A stretch of DNA of 64,000 bases from Helianthus annuus (Eukaryota; Streptophyta; Magnoliopsida; Asterales; Asteraceae). Below the pieces are notes generated by a model that was not told the DNA's origin, did no database searches, and saw only the letters and a program-made list of their open reading frames with translations. The translations under genes were made by a program, and so were the position numbers. Location: NCBI RefSeq assembly GCF_002127325.2, contig NC_035448.2:129467144-129531143 (forward strand), in the 5' to 3' direction. The stretch's first letter is position 1. Each line of letters opens with the position of its first letter. This document shows positions 22,501-30,933 of the stretch, piece after piece.

Positions 22501-25121
22501 GCTTTGAGCAGCTCACATACCTGCTCGTTCATTGCTTTTGTCTTGTCTGCCCCTAGGCTGCGCCTTCTTTGGACCTTTGGCTCGACAGATGGGTACGTGT
22601 TTAAGCAATGCTCGGTGATGTTGCGCGGGACACCGGTCATGTCTGCCGGTGTCCAGGCAAATATATCCATGTTTCGAAACAGCAGTTGCTTTAGACGTGT
22701 TCTGACGTCTGACGAAATGGCGTGGCCAATTGTCACGGTCTGCTCGGGGTATTTTCGGTTTAAAACCCATTTCTCCGGCTCGGTCGTGGAGACCTTTGCC
22801 GCCTTTGTTGGGCGCAGCTCTTCGGTTGACATTACTTCTTTCTTGGCATATATGATTGCTACTCCTGTCTTGGTTGGGAAACCTATTGCAGAATGAGGCG
22901 TTGAAGTCACCATGTTTAGCTCGCCTTGTGTTTCCCTCCCAATAAGCACATCATGCCTCGATTTCACTGGCATTACCATGAAGTTTACATTTGTTGTTCT
23001 TGAGTGTTTCCCGTCAGAGAGCGTGACGGGGAAACTGATCTGTCCGAGAGGAAAAACCATCTCGTTGCAAAATCCAGACAAAGGATAATCGACAGGTTCG
23101 AGTCGCGCTTTATCCTCTTCATCCAGCTGATTGAAACACTGTTCGTAAATGATGTCGGCAGTACTTCCCGGGTCTATGAATATGTAGTCAGTTTCATAAT
23201 GCCCGATTATGCCGGTGATGACCACAGGACGTGTGGCGCGAGGTCCGCCGCGCACTACTGGAAATACAACTTGCTGCTCTTGCCACGAAGGTTCATAAGG
23301 GCGTTTGCCTTTCTCTTTCGCGCTGTACCTGGGTCCGTTGACCATGTGAGTCTCTAGTCGTCGGACCTTTTTGTGGTTACCTTCATCATGGCGCTGGAGT
23401 TGACGGGTTTCCTTGCGTACATTCTTCACTAAATGGCTTAGCTTGCCGCTTTTGAGCGCTCTCTCGATTTCTTGGCGCAAGCTGTAACAGTCGTCGGTCA
23501 GGTGCCCTGAATCTTTGTGAAAATCGCAGTACAAGTTAGGGTCTTGCCCTTTCTTGTTTGTCATTGGCCTTGGCGCCTTGAAATCGACATTCTCCGTCAT
23601 CAATACCTCCTTTGGGGTTTTTGTGAGCGGAGTCCAGTGTTTGTCACGATTGTCGTCCCTGACCGCCTTCTTGTAACCGATTCGGTCAATCGTTTCTCGC
23701 GCATCTTCTCTGTAGCGTGGCCTGTCGTCACGGCCTCTTGGTCTTTCAGACTTCCAGTCATGACTCTTATATTTGTTACGCTTGTTGTTGTTATCGCGCG
23801 TACTTCCTCTTGAAAATCGATCTTCTGGGTAGTAGCCCTTTCCACCAGCAAGGGACTCCTCAGTTTGCGCGACGATTTTTGCGGCTTCCATCAGTTTATC
23901 CCACTCCTTCGGCATTCCATCTTTGCCTGTGATGGTTCTAATGAGACTATCGCAGCGTATAGCCTTTTTGAAGTGACAGCGCATGAGTTGCTCACTGACG
24001 CCGCCTATTTCCAGACACTCTTTGTTAAAACGCGTGATGAAGTCCTCCAGACCTTCACCATCTCTTCTCCAAATATCTTCTACTTCGGCTGTGTCACGTT
24101 GGTAGCGACGTTGTTGGCTAAAGTAGCTTAAGAATTGCGTCTTGAAATCTGTCCATGACTTAATCTTTCCGGGCGGAAGGCTGTCAAACCAGGCGCGAGC
24201 CGCTCCGGTAAGAGTTTGAATGAACAGGTGGCACCACATGGGCATGTTCCAACCTCCCATGCAGCCCACACTCGTGAATGTTCTGACGTGATCGTCTGGG
24301 TCAGTCAACCCATTGAATTTCCCAACAGTTGGGGGTAGCTTCTCTCGTGAGAGCGGTGCGAGTGCAATTTTCGGGATAAACTTGGAGTGTTCCGCAGCTT
24401 CCGCTGGTCTGTATGCCAGGCGGAAATCTCGTTCAGCTTCTTCTGTGTAGCCAATGTGTTGCCTTGGCTTGTAGTACTCGTGGTTTTTTGGTAAACGATT
24501 AAAGACTGATGATTCTTCGTCACCTTCCCATGTGGGATCGTATGGGTCGGTTTCTTCCCATTCATTGTTCATGTTGCGCGGCGTGAGCCGGCTGTGAACA
24601 GGGCCTCGTTGAAGGTTCGACGGATATTCATAGTAACTATCCGTTTCCCCTCTTGTATCGCGCGTGTCTTGTACGCTTAGACGTCTTGTAGGGGGAGGCC
24701 TGTTGGTTCTGCCTTGTATATTGGCTGGTGGTGGCATTTGGCGCACCCCCTGACTCTGAGGGGTGACCAAGGACGGTTCTGCCGTCAAAACTGCCTGCTG
24801 CGCGATGAGCGATTGGTATGTTGCATTGATAGTGGCGATGTTCTTGGCATACCATGAGGCTGGGGTTTCGCCCTCTGGTAAGCCAAGTAATGCAGATACA
24901 TTTTGAGGTGGCGCTGTGTTCGACGGTCCCTCACCGTTGTTCCCTGGGGTGACCACTTGGGTGATGCGGGTAAAGCTCCCGCGCGGACCCCCAGTATTGT
25001 TGATTTCAACTTCGCCGATTTCTTCGATTTGTTGGGCTTGGAAGGTTTGGACTCCTTCACCCAACGCTGTGTTAGAGTTGGTTCCGAAACCGAACTCTGG
25101 GATGATTCCTTGACCAGTCAT
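19545..25121 (-). CDS. Intact gag-pol polyprotein, Ty3/Gypsy (Tat lineage)
   Basis: Single 1858-codon ORF. Gag capsid region about residues 270-400 (ARAWFDSLPPGKIKSW, EGLEDFITRFNKECLEIG). Aspartic protease near residue 646 (FIDPGSTADIIYEQ; the usual DSG/DTG is DPG here). Reverse transcriptase with YIDDLVV near residues 999-1005. RNase H starting LYTDGASNEDGAGAG near 1290. Integrase with an HHCC zinc motif (about 1507-1550, ending CDSCQRH) and catalytic blocks WGIDMVGPFP (about 1582), VTDNGTNF (about 1640) and GQVESVNK (about 1672). The order protease-RT-RNase H-integrase defines Ty3/Gypsy. Start chosen at the only upstream ATG before the PBS, MTGQG. The ORF has no stop or frameshift, so the element could still supply proteins, including in trans to the gag-only relative at 4133-7255. 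No envelope ORF. Confidence 0.95.
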   Translation of the reverse strand: MTGQGIIPEFGFGTNSNTALGEGVQTFQAQQIEEIGEVEINNTGGPRGSFTRITQVVTPGNNGEGPSNTAPPQNVSALLGLPEGETPASWYAKNIATINATYQSLIAQQAVLTAEPSLVTPQSQGVRQMPPPANIQGRTNRPPPTRRLSVQDTRDTRGETDSYYEYPSNLQRGPVHSRLTPRNMNNEWEETDPYDPTWEGDEESSVFNRLPKNHEYYKPRQHIGYTEEAERDFRLAYRPAEAAEHSKFIPKIALAPLSREKLPPTVGKFNGLTDPDDHVRTFTSVGCMGGWNMPMWCHLFIQTLTGAARAWFDSLPPGKIKSWTDFKTQFLSYFSQQRRYQRDTAEVEDIWRRDGEGLEDFITRFNKECLEIGGVSEQLMRCHFKKAIRCDSLIRTITGKDGMPKEWDKLMEAAKIVAQTEESLAGGKGYYPEDRFSRGSTRDNNNKRNKYKSHDWKSERPRGRDDRPRYREDARETIDRIGYKKAVRDDNRDKHWTPLTKTPKEVLMTENVDFKAPRPMTNKKGQDPNLYCDFHKDSGHLTDDCYSLRQEIERALKSGKLSHLVKNVRKETRQLQRHDEGNHKKVRRLETHMVNGPRYSAKEKGKRPYEPSWQEQQVVFPVVRGGPRATRPVVITGIIGHYETDYIFIDPGSTADIIYEQCFNQLDEEDKARLEPVDYPLSGFCNEMVFPLGQISFPVTLSDGKHSRTTNVNFMVMPVKSRHDVLIGRETQGELNMVTSTPHSAIGFPTKTGVAIIYAKKEVMSTEELRPTKAAKVSTTEPEKWVLNRKYPEQTVTIGHAISSDVRTRLKQLLFRNMDIFAWTPADMTGVPRNITEHCLNTYPSVEPKVQRRRSLGADKTKAMNEQVCELLKAGILREVRYQSWVANPVMVEKSNGGWRMCVDYTDLNKACPKDCYSLPEIDKKIDSLTPYRWKCFLDCYKGYHQVQMKLEDEDKTAFRTDLGIFCYTKMPFGLKNAGATYQRLMDKTFAGDIGKHIEVYIDDLVVKSPEEDQMLKDIEKTFNSLRSVNMKLNPAKCSFGMEEGKFLGFIVTNGGFKVNPEKVQAIERMPSPRNIKEMQRLAGRLAALNRFLSNHAAKSYPFISTLRNYVKKQEFKWTPEAETAFQQMKACLIELPTLTAPFEKEPLVLYLSSSDKAVGSVLLVDRNGVQTPIYYVSRVLTDPETRYSTMEKLVLALLHASRRLRRYFTGHVITVLTNFHIGTILQKPETSGRLAKWAIELGGHNILYRPRPAIKGQVLADFITEVPADKIKECEMIETPKENTTEETWMLYTDGASNEDGAGAGLRLVSPEKHEFTYAIKLDFKNTNNEAEYEAFLAGLRLAIKMGAKNLRAHVDSLLIASQVNGIYDAKGEVMALYLEQAKELLQQFKSHKVIHINRSENKPADALSKLASTSFQHLAKDVRIEVLKNPLVLLRQVNVIETGQPSWMTPIIQYLQEGLLPENKAEARKIQNKALQYEMNGDILYRKSFLGPLLRCVDPQDANYLIREIHEGICGIHSGPRMVVAKIMSAGYYWPGMHVDAMKEIRKCDSCQRHSPKTLRPKNDLIPVSTAWPFQQWGIDMVGPFPDAPGAVKFIIVAVDYFTKWVEAKALASTTAMIVRKFIWEHIICRFGLPLKIVTDNGTNFASDDLKKWMKEMNIEHTFTSVAHPQGNGQVESVNKCIVEGIKARLGTRRRGWVDELPSILWAHRTMPKMSTGETPFSLVYGSEAVIPAEIGLPSPRMTAVNAVDNEAERRLDLDLLEERREIARIREAKYKTQLERYYNTRVRICTFNPGEYVFRDNEASNAERPGKLAPKWEGPYLIHEVLGKGAYKLRTLDGHILPRTWNAQQLRKCYM

Positions 25122-25186
25122 AGTCGAAGGAAGGAAAAGATGTCAAAAGCTCAAATAAAAGAAGATGAGGGTGGTTATAGAAAAAA

Positions 25187-25200
25187 TCGGTGGGCGCCAA
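25187..25200 (-). other. Primer-binding site of the Tat-type element
   Basis: Minus strand TTGGCGCCCACCGA, directly inside the 5' LTR. Shares TTGGCGCCCACC with the other Gypsy element at 6596-6609. Confidence 0.75.
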
Positions 25201-26080
25201 TGAAGAAACAGTGATCTAATTAGAGAGTTAATTAGATTGGTTTATGTTCCTTTCATGTTGGTTAATCTTCTTAAAGATATTTAAGCTCCGACTTGGTGAT
25301 CTAACCTGCAAAACAGAACACCGTTACTCGTTAAGAGGGGAATGTGGGGGTTTCCCTCTTAACCAGGCTCCGGCGTGAGAATAAGCGACTGCTTTGAGAG
25401 TAATTAAGTGTAAGGAGTGAGAGCCAAGGGAATAGAACGTTTAACCTGTGGGATGAGGTCTCTATTTATAGCCGGAGAGGTGTGAGGGGTTATGGGCTGA
25501 TGGGCCTTGGGCCAGAAGCGGACAACAAAACGGATATGCTCTTTGTCTCACTGGCGTCGACCGCTTAGTGGCTTCTAGATGCTCGTTGGTGCTGGCGCAC
25601 CTTGATTGGAGCCACGTGTCATTGTTGTCGGCCTTGTTGTTCTTCTGTCATCAGCAGACGAGTGGAGATCGTGGGACAGTTGTCTCCGTCCTCTGATTGG
25701 TGCCATGTAGGCGTCCTTGTGTACTTCTTGTCAGGCGATCGTGGCGCACGATTGACCAGAGCCTGCTAGACGCTCATTGGCTCCTTTTACTGCCACTTGT
25801 ACCTTATGTACCACTGCAGGTAGCCGTGCGCTTCCCTACTGAGTGACTCTTGTTGGATAACAAGCTAACCCGCGCGGGGGTTAGCATGCTCATTTGTTCC
25901 ATTGTTTTATGCTAAGTGCTGATACTTGGCTCTCTTGTGAGCCGTGCCTCGCGCCAGACAAACTGCCACGAGTGTAAGTCGCGCGAGGATACTGTTAATA
26001 AGTTTTCTGAAATAAGGAGTATGGTTCCGCGCGCAACCTGGTCGGAGGTTTGCGCGGCTTTTTGGGACCATACCCCTTCA
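25201..26080 (-). repeat. 5' LTR of the Tat-type element
   Basis: 880 bp, 877 of 880 identical to 13994-14873 by hand. Minus strand CTATAAATAG at 25462-25471 should be the promoter TATA box of the genomic transcript. Confidence 0.93.
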
Positions 26081-26110
26081 CAGTTTGAGAATTACACTTC
26101 ATGTCAAACT
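26081..26110. other. 30-bp filler between the LTR and the right copy of the duplication
   Basis: CAGTTTGAGAATTACACTTC... is an inverted, slightly altered copy of TGAAATGTAATTCTCAAACT at 26119-26140, so a hairpin could form across the junction. Confidence 0.8.
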
Positions 26111-26202
26111 GTGAATCTGTGAAATGTAATTCTCAAACTGTGAAAATAAACCGACAGCGTCATCACATTAAGGGAAAAGTTCTCATTTTGAGAGTAACTA
26201 AC
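26111..26202. repeat. Right copy of the 92-bp duplication
   Basis: Identical to 13902-13993. Beyond 26202 the sequence (GTTCATAGACTC) differs from the LTR that follows the left copy. Confidence 0.9.
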
Positions 26203-26452
26203 GTTCATAGACTCTAGAGTCCAGACTTGCATTGCGACGTGCTTATTTTTATCAACGTTTTGACACATGATTTTTTCAAAAGTTAATACCAGAAGTGATT
26301 TTTTTTTGTATGGTTAATATTTATTTACAAATCGTAAATATTGAGCATGACAAGCTTTAACAATCCACTCTAGCTTGCTAGTTTCGCCCTAGCTATTATT
26401 ATTACGAAGTTTTTACTATTTCATAAACATCAAGATTACAAGTTTTTACTAT

Positions 26453-26709
26453 GTGGGTGTTTGGGTTTCATTTTAAAAAAAATGTCCTTTTAGAGCTAAA
26501 AGGACTTTTGAGAATGACTTTTCCATCCAAACACTATCTAGAAGTCATAAGAAGGAGAAAAGAAATCCCAAACACTATGAAAATAAGTTTTTTTGAAGTT
26601 TTTTTTTTTTGTTTTCCGGAAGGAGAAAAGAAGTTATAATTTATGACTTGTTTTTTGATTTTGAAAAGTTCTTTTAAAAAAGAGGAGAAAAGGTGACCCA
26701 AACACCCCC
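26453..26709. mobile_element. MITE with GTGTTTGGGT termini
   Basis: Begins GTGGGTGTTTGGGTTTC and ends GGTGACCCAAACACCCCC, with a TAT flank at 26450-26452 and 26710-26712. 257 bp, AT-rich, non-coding. Termini and TAT flanks resemble the element at 33853-34172. Confidence 0.7.
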
Positions 26710-26727
26710 TATTTCATAAACATAGAT

Positions 26728-27037
26728 TAGGGATGAGCATATCGGTATTCGATACCGAACCGATACCGATACCGCCTAATACCGATCCCGAATTTCACCC
26801 AAACTAGGTACCGATACCGATACCGAAACATGTCGGTTAGGTATCGGTACGGTACGGTATCGGTATTATACCGTATTTTGAGTGTCGGTATCGGTATAAT
26901 ACCGATACCGTACCGTACCGATACCGAAAACGCCAAAAAGTGGATACCGATCGGGATACCGATCGGGATCGGGATCGGTATGGTATCGGTACGGGATCGG
27001 TATGGGATCGGTATTCGGTGGCATATGCTCATCCCTA
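26728..27037. mobile_element. Small hAT-like element made of GGTATCGGTACC words
   Basis: Perfect 15-bp terminal inverted repeat TAGGGATGAGCATAT and perfect 8-bp duplication ACATAGAT (26720-26727 and 27038-27045). The interior is a dense run of CCGATACCG/CGGTATCGG variants in both orientations. The 8-bp duplication identifies it as hAT-like; non-coding. Confidence 0.92.
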
Positions 27038-27045
27038 ACATAGAT

Positions 27046-27724
27046 TACAAGTTTTTACTATTTTATAAACATCAAAATTTTGTATACATGTGACTGACCG
27101 GAAAACTAAGTGAAACTAGGACCCAAGACCGGACATAACAATTAACTTTGGGTATCGATTTGTGTCGGGATCGGTTCACCATACAAGCACAAGACCGAGG
27201 AAGTTCTTCAAAGTTCAAATCTTTATGGTAAATTCAGCTCCAAAGTTAGTTTCAAAGAGAAACCAGTGATTTCAGTCAAGTAAGTGTAGAAACAGTTTTG
27301 CATTTTACAACTTAATCGTGTGTAGGTGATTATTTCGGATTATTTTTATGTCGAATTCAGTTACATGCCATGAATTTTGTTTAGTGTTTATGATTTTGGG
27401 GCTGAATTGACATGAAGTAGTATGTATTTTTTGCAATCTTTAATAATGCACTCCACGTGTTTGTTAAAATGTCTAAGTGAGATGCTTGTTTTCTTGAATG
27501 TTGAACATTGTTTTTTCATGGGTATTTTGGTGTAGTTCCAGCCATTGTGATACAAAATCATGTGGTGGATAAATGATAATCAAATTAGCCTATTGGATTT
27601 TGGTGTATTTTACACAGCTCAAAAAACACAAATGCACAACATGCTTATGCATATGCTCAACGTTCATATATGAATTCGATTTCAATTTTAATTCAGTTAT
27701 ATCTAGTTGTGCAGATACCCACAA
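27046..27724 (+). other. Upstream region of the PPR gene
   Basis: AT-rich sequence expected to contain the promoter and 5' UTR of the PPR gene. TTGTGCAG just before the start codon could be a splice acceptor for a 5' UTR intron. I do not see a clear TATA box. Confidence 0.4.
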
Positions 27725-29659
27725 ATGAAATCAATCTCCAATTGCAATCCGAAATGTATTCCTGCTATCGCTGCTGTTACAGTACAGTCGTTGCTGCATA
27801 TTCATCATCAAGCACATCCCAGTCCCCTCCAACCGACCTTACCTAACACCCGGCTTGATGATTTCACTGCCGCCTGCTACCGCAGAGACCTCCCGGCTGC
27901 CATGAAAGCTCTGAGCTTCATGCAAAAGCACGAAATTTGGGCTGATTCTGTAACATATTCCGAGCTCATCAAGTGCTGTTTGGCTCGAGGCGCGGTTCGA
28001 GAAGGAAAACTAGTCCATAAACACGTTTTCTCCGCTGGATACCAGCCAAAAACTTTCTTGATTAATACCCTTATCAATATGTACGTTAAGTTTAACTTAT
28101 TGGATGAAGCACGGAAACTGTTCGATGAAATGCCTGAGAGAAATGTAGTCTCTTGGACCACCATGATAGCTGCTTTTTCTAATGCGGGAATAAAAGACGA
28201 GGCCCTGAAGTTCTTGATTTTTATGCTGAGAAACGGTGTTCGTCCTAATATGTTCACTTATTCTTCTATTTTGCAAGCCTGCAGTGGTTTACCGAGCCTC
28301 AGGCAGATCCATTGCAGCATAACTAAAGCCGGTTTGGACTCTGATGTGTTCGTAAGAAGTGCACTCATCGATAACTACTCCAAGTGGGGCGAACTGTCAA
28401 ACGCGTTAACCGTTTTTAACGAGATGGAGACACAAGATTTGATAGTTTGGAACTCAGTAATCGGTGCCTTTGCTCAGAATAGTGACGGAGATGAAGCTTT
28501 GAACCTCTTCAAACGAATGAAACGATGTGGGTTTTTGGCCGATCAGGCGACATTAACTAGCGTTTTGAGAGCTTGCACTGGGTTGGCCCTGTTGGAACTC
28601 GGAAGACAAGTGCATGTTCATGTGTTGAAGTACCACCGAGACTTGATTCTCAGCAACGCGCTTCTTGACATGTACTGCAAGTGCGGTAGCATGGAGGATG
28701 CACGGTTTGAGTTTACGAGAATGGTGCACAAGGATGTGATCTCTTGGAGCACCATGATAATCGGTCTCGCTCAAAACGGTTTCAGTCATGAAGCAATAGA
28801 AATGTTCGAGAAAATGACAAGCTCGTGCACCAAACCTAACTACATAACAATGGTCGGTGTACTATTTGCTTGTAGCCACGCGGGATTCGTAGATAAGGGA
28901 CGATCATACTTTCAATCAATGGAAAACGTTTACGGCGTTAAACCAGGTAGAGAGCACTACGGTTGCATGGTCGATCTACTCGGAAGAGCAGGGAAGCTTA
29001 ACGAGGCTGTCGAGTTAATACACAACATGGAACCGGAACCGGATGCTGTGACATGGAGAACTTTGCTTGGTGCGTGTAGGATTCACCACAACATGGATCT
29101 AGCTGCGTATGCCGCTAAACGCGTACTAGATCTCGACCCGGATGACGCAGGAACTTACATTCTGTTATCAAATATTTACGTGAATACTCACCGGTGGGAC
29201 GATGCCGAACAAGTGAGGAAGATCATGAAAAGCAACAACGTGAGGAAGGAACCGGGGTGTAGCTGGATAGAAGTAGATAAACAGATTCACGCGTTTGTAT
29301 TACGGGACAATTCACATCCTGACATAGATGAGATCACACGGAGGTTGATCCAGTATGTTAAGAGATTACGGGAAGTGGGTTACGTTCCGGATACGAGTTT
29401 CGTGTTGCATGATGTTGAAGGGGAACAAATGGAAGATCCGTTGTTGTACCACAGTGAAAAGCTGGCAATTGTATATGGCCTGATGGCTTTAACAAAGGGA
29501 AAGACCGTAAGGATCAGGAAAAACCTTAGAATCTGCGGTGACTGCCATCTGTTTGCGAAACTTTTGGCGCAAATGGAGGGCCGCAACATAGTTATCCGAG
29601 ATCCAATTCGTTACCATCACTTTCAAGGAGGAGTTTGCTCCTGTGGAGATTATTGGTAG
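27725..29659 (+). CDS. REME1: Mitochondrial RNA-editing factor, PPR-DYW protein (REME1-like)
   Basis: Single-exon gene, 644 residues from the ATG at 27725 (an upstream in-frame TTG is not a likely start). The N-terminal ~40 residues are rich in basic and hydroxylated residues, as in an organelle targeting peptide. PLS-type PPR repeats follow, for example YSELIKCCLARGAVREGKLV, NVVSWTTMIAAFSNAG and LILSNALLDMYCKCGSMEDA, then E and E+ motifs (GCSWIEVDKQIHAF), then a DYW deaminase domain with HSE near residue 575, CGDCH near 603 and the terminal tripeptide DYW. The sequence matches Arabidopsis At2g03880 (REME1) along its length, where the protein is needed for C-to-U editing of mitochondrial transcripts including nad2. 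All deaminase zinc ligands (H, C, C) and the glutamate are present, so it should be active. RNA targets in this species are inferred, not seen. Confidence 0.93.
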   Translation: MKSISNCNPKCIPAIAAVTVQSLLHIHHQAHPSPLQPTLPNTRLDDFTAACYRRDLPAAMKALSFMQKHEIWADSVTYSELIKCCLARGAVREGKLVHKHVFSAGYQPKTFLINTLINMYVKFNLLDEARKLFDEMPERNVVSWTTMIAAFSNAGIKDEALKFLIFMLRNGVRPNMFTYSSILQACSGLPSLRQIHCSITKAGLDSDVFVRSALIDNYSKWGELSNALTVFNEMETQDLIVWNSVIGAFAQNSDGDEALNLFKRMKRCGFLADQATLTSVLRACTGLALLELGRQVHVHVLKYHRDLILSNALLDMYCKCGSMEDARFEFTRMVHKDVISWSTMIIGLAQNGFSHEAIEMFEKMTSSCTKPNYITMVGVLFACSHAGFVDKGRSYFQSMENVYGVKPGREHYGCMVDLLGRAGKLNEAVELIHNMEPEPDAVTWRTLLGACRIHHNMDLAAYAAKRVLDLDPDDAGTYILLSNIYVNTHRWDDAEQVRKIMKSNNVRKEPGCSWIEVDKQIHAFVLRDNSHPDIDEITRRLIQYVKRLREVGYVPDTSFVLHDVEGEQMEDPLLYHSEKLAIVYGLMALTKGKTVRIRKNLRICGDCHLFAKLLAQMEGRNIVIRDPIRYHHFQGGVCSCGDYW

Positions 29660-30933
29660 CAGTTTTTTTCAAAAGTTGGCTATTTAAAAGGTTAATAAAA
29701 GCAAATTCTTATATGGTGAAATTGAAAGGCTCAAAACCGTTAAAAAAATGCTTCTTTTAATAATGCAATGAAGAGATGAAAAAAGAATGAAATAGGCATA
29801 GATGAGAGTTAGTTTGTCTGTATCTTCTTTCTGCTTGCAGAGGTTTATGCTACACGTGACGAAAATGGTGGGTATATACCAAAACAGCGATACTATCAAG
29901 TGGAGCTGGAACACAAGGTTTTGGATAGTTTTTCAGTTTTCATGTTGTATTTTTTTATGGTTTTATATAATCATTTTTCCTTCTTTATATGTGAATTGCA
30001 TGAATAAACTGGTGCATGTATCAATTGTATATGATTTAATTAATGTTCTTTTTGTTTAGCAAATGGGAGTTGTAATAGAAAACCAACAAAAGATATGCTA
30101 TATAAATATGTCTTATAATTTTTTGCTAATTAAAATTCTTCACTTGTTGTTACTTCCTCTGTCTGATGCTCAGGAAGAAGTAAAAAGATGTCAAGATGCT
30201 ATTAAGAAGCTGCCAAAGGACTTTCTATTTTTTTTATGAGATTCAAATCTCTTTATCCTCTTCACAAGCTTGACCATCTTCATTTTACAACTCACCATTG
30301 TCATGTTGAATTGGCTGCATTTTGCATAGTTTAATAGGCATTATGCTTTGCTCAATTACTGTTATAAAAATTAATTAAAGCTTACAAAATTTCTTGAGAA
30401 ATAACAAAAAAGCTATTCCCCTCCATGTATATAAATGTATATAAATATGTTAGCAGGTCTATATGGTTTCTTGGGGTTTATCATTACATCCTGTTATATA
30501 TTTATAAGATTCTTGTCTTGTGGCAGGAGGCTGGAAATTTTCTCGGGGATAGCGTAATGCCCCTCTCGACCAGGCGTGGGCCCGGTTAAGACAACATAGT
30601 CCTGATAATGAGTGGTGGCGGGCCTGCGTCTTGCGGGTGTGAATTAGCCGTCTGTTGTGGATTCCTACGGTTTATAGCTACATTGAAGGTATGTTAATGA
30701 GATGGACCACAAATAGGGTGGGGATTTGATTTTCATGACTTAAATAACATCCATGATTAAGGACCACATCACCCGAATGACTTATTGCTAACCTGCCAAT
30801 AAAAAGCGGTACATGTCTAAAATCTAACTGTTCTTGATGATCACTGCATCAATCATTTTCAGGCCATCTATGCCTGGCCCTGAATTATGCATTTTTAACA
30901 AATATGAATGATGACAAGGTCAGGATCATCTTT
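29660..30933. other. Intergenic between the convergent PPR and aminoacylase genes
   Basis: AT-rich sequence. A GC-richer block (30530-30680, with ATGCCCCTCTCGACCAGGCG) stands out; I could not assign it. No coding gene recognised. Confidence 0.4.

Larger units (their letters stand above)
13994..26080 (-). mobile_element. Complete young Tat/Retand-type Ty3/Gypsy retrotransposon
   Basis: 12.1-kb element reading right to left. It has 880-bp LTRs at both ends (TG...CA), a PBS beginning TGGCGCC at 25187-25200, one uninterrupted gag-pol ORF (25121-19545) with order gag-protease-RT-RNase H-integrase, a long 3' region holding a spliced gene in antisense, and a polypurine tract at 14874-14887. No chromodomain is seen after the integrase. 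The antisense gene plus this order is the known hallmark of the Tat lineage, Retand type. The LTRs differ at only three positions by hand comparison (about 14155/25362, 14420/25627 and 14637/25844), so the insertion is recent. No simple 5-bp target duplication is present; a 92-bp duplication flanks it instead. Confidence 0.93.

Noticed and set aside
20005..25214. Several 70-180-codon + strand ORFs opposite gag-pol
   Set aside because: They are shadows of the intact minus-strand gag-pol and lack family motifs, start context or introns.
27707..27724. Upstream start of the PPR protein at 27707
   Set aside because: The codon there is TTG; the first ATG is at 27725 and gives the usual targeting peptide.
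30530..30680. GC-rich block as an exon or RNA gene
   Set aside because: No open frame with splice sites and no recognisable fold by eye; left unassigned.
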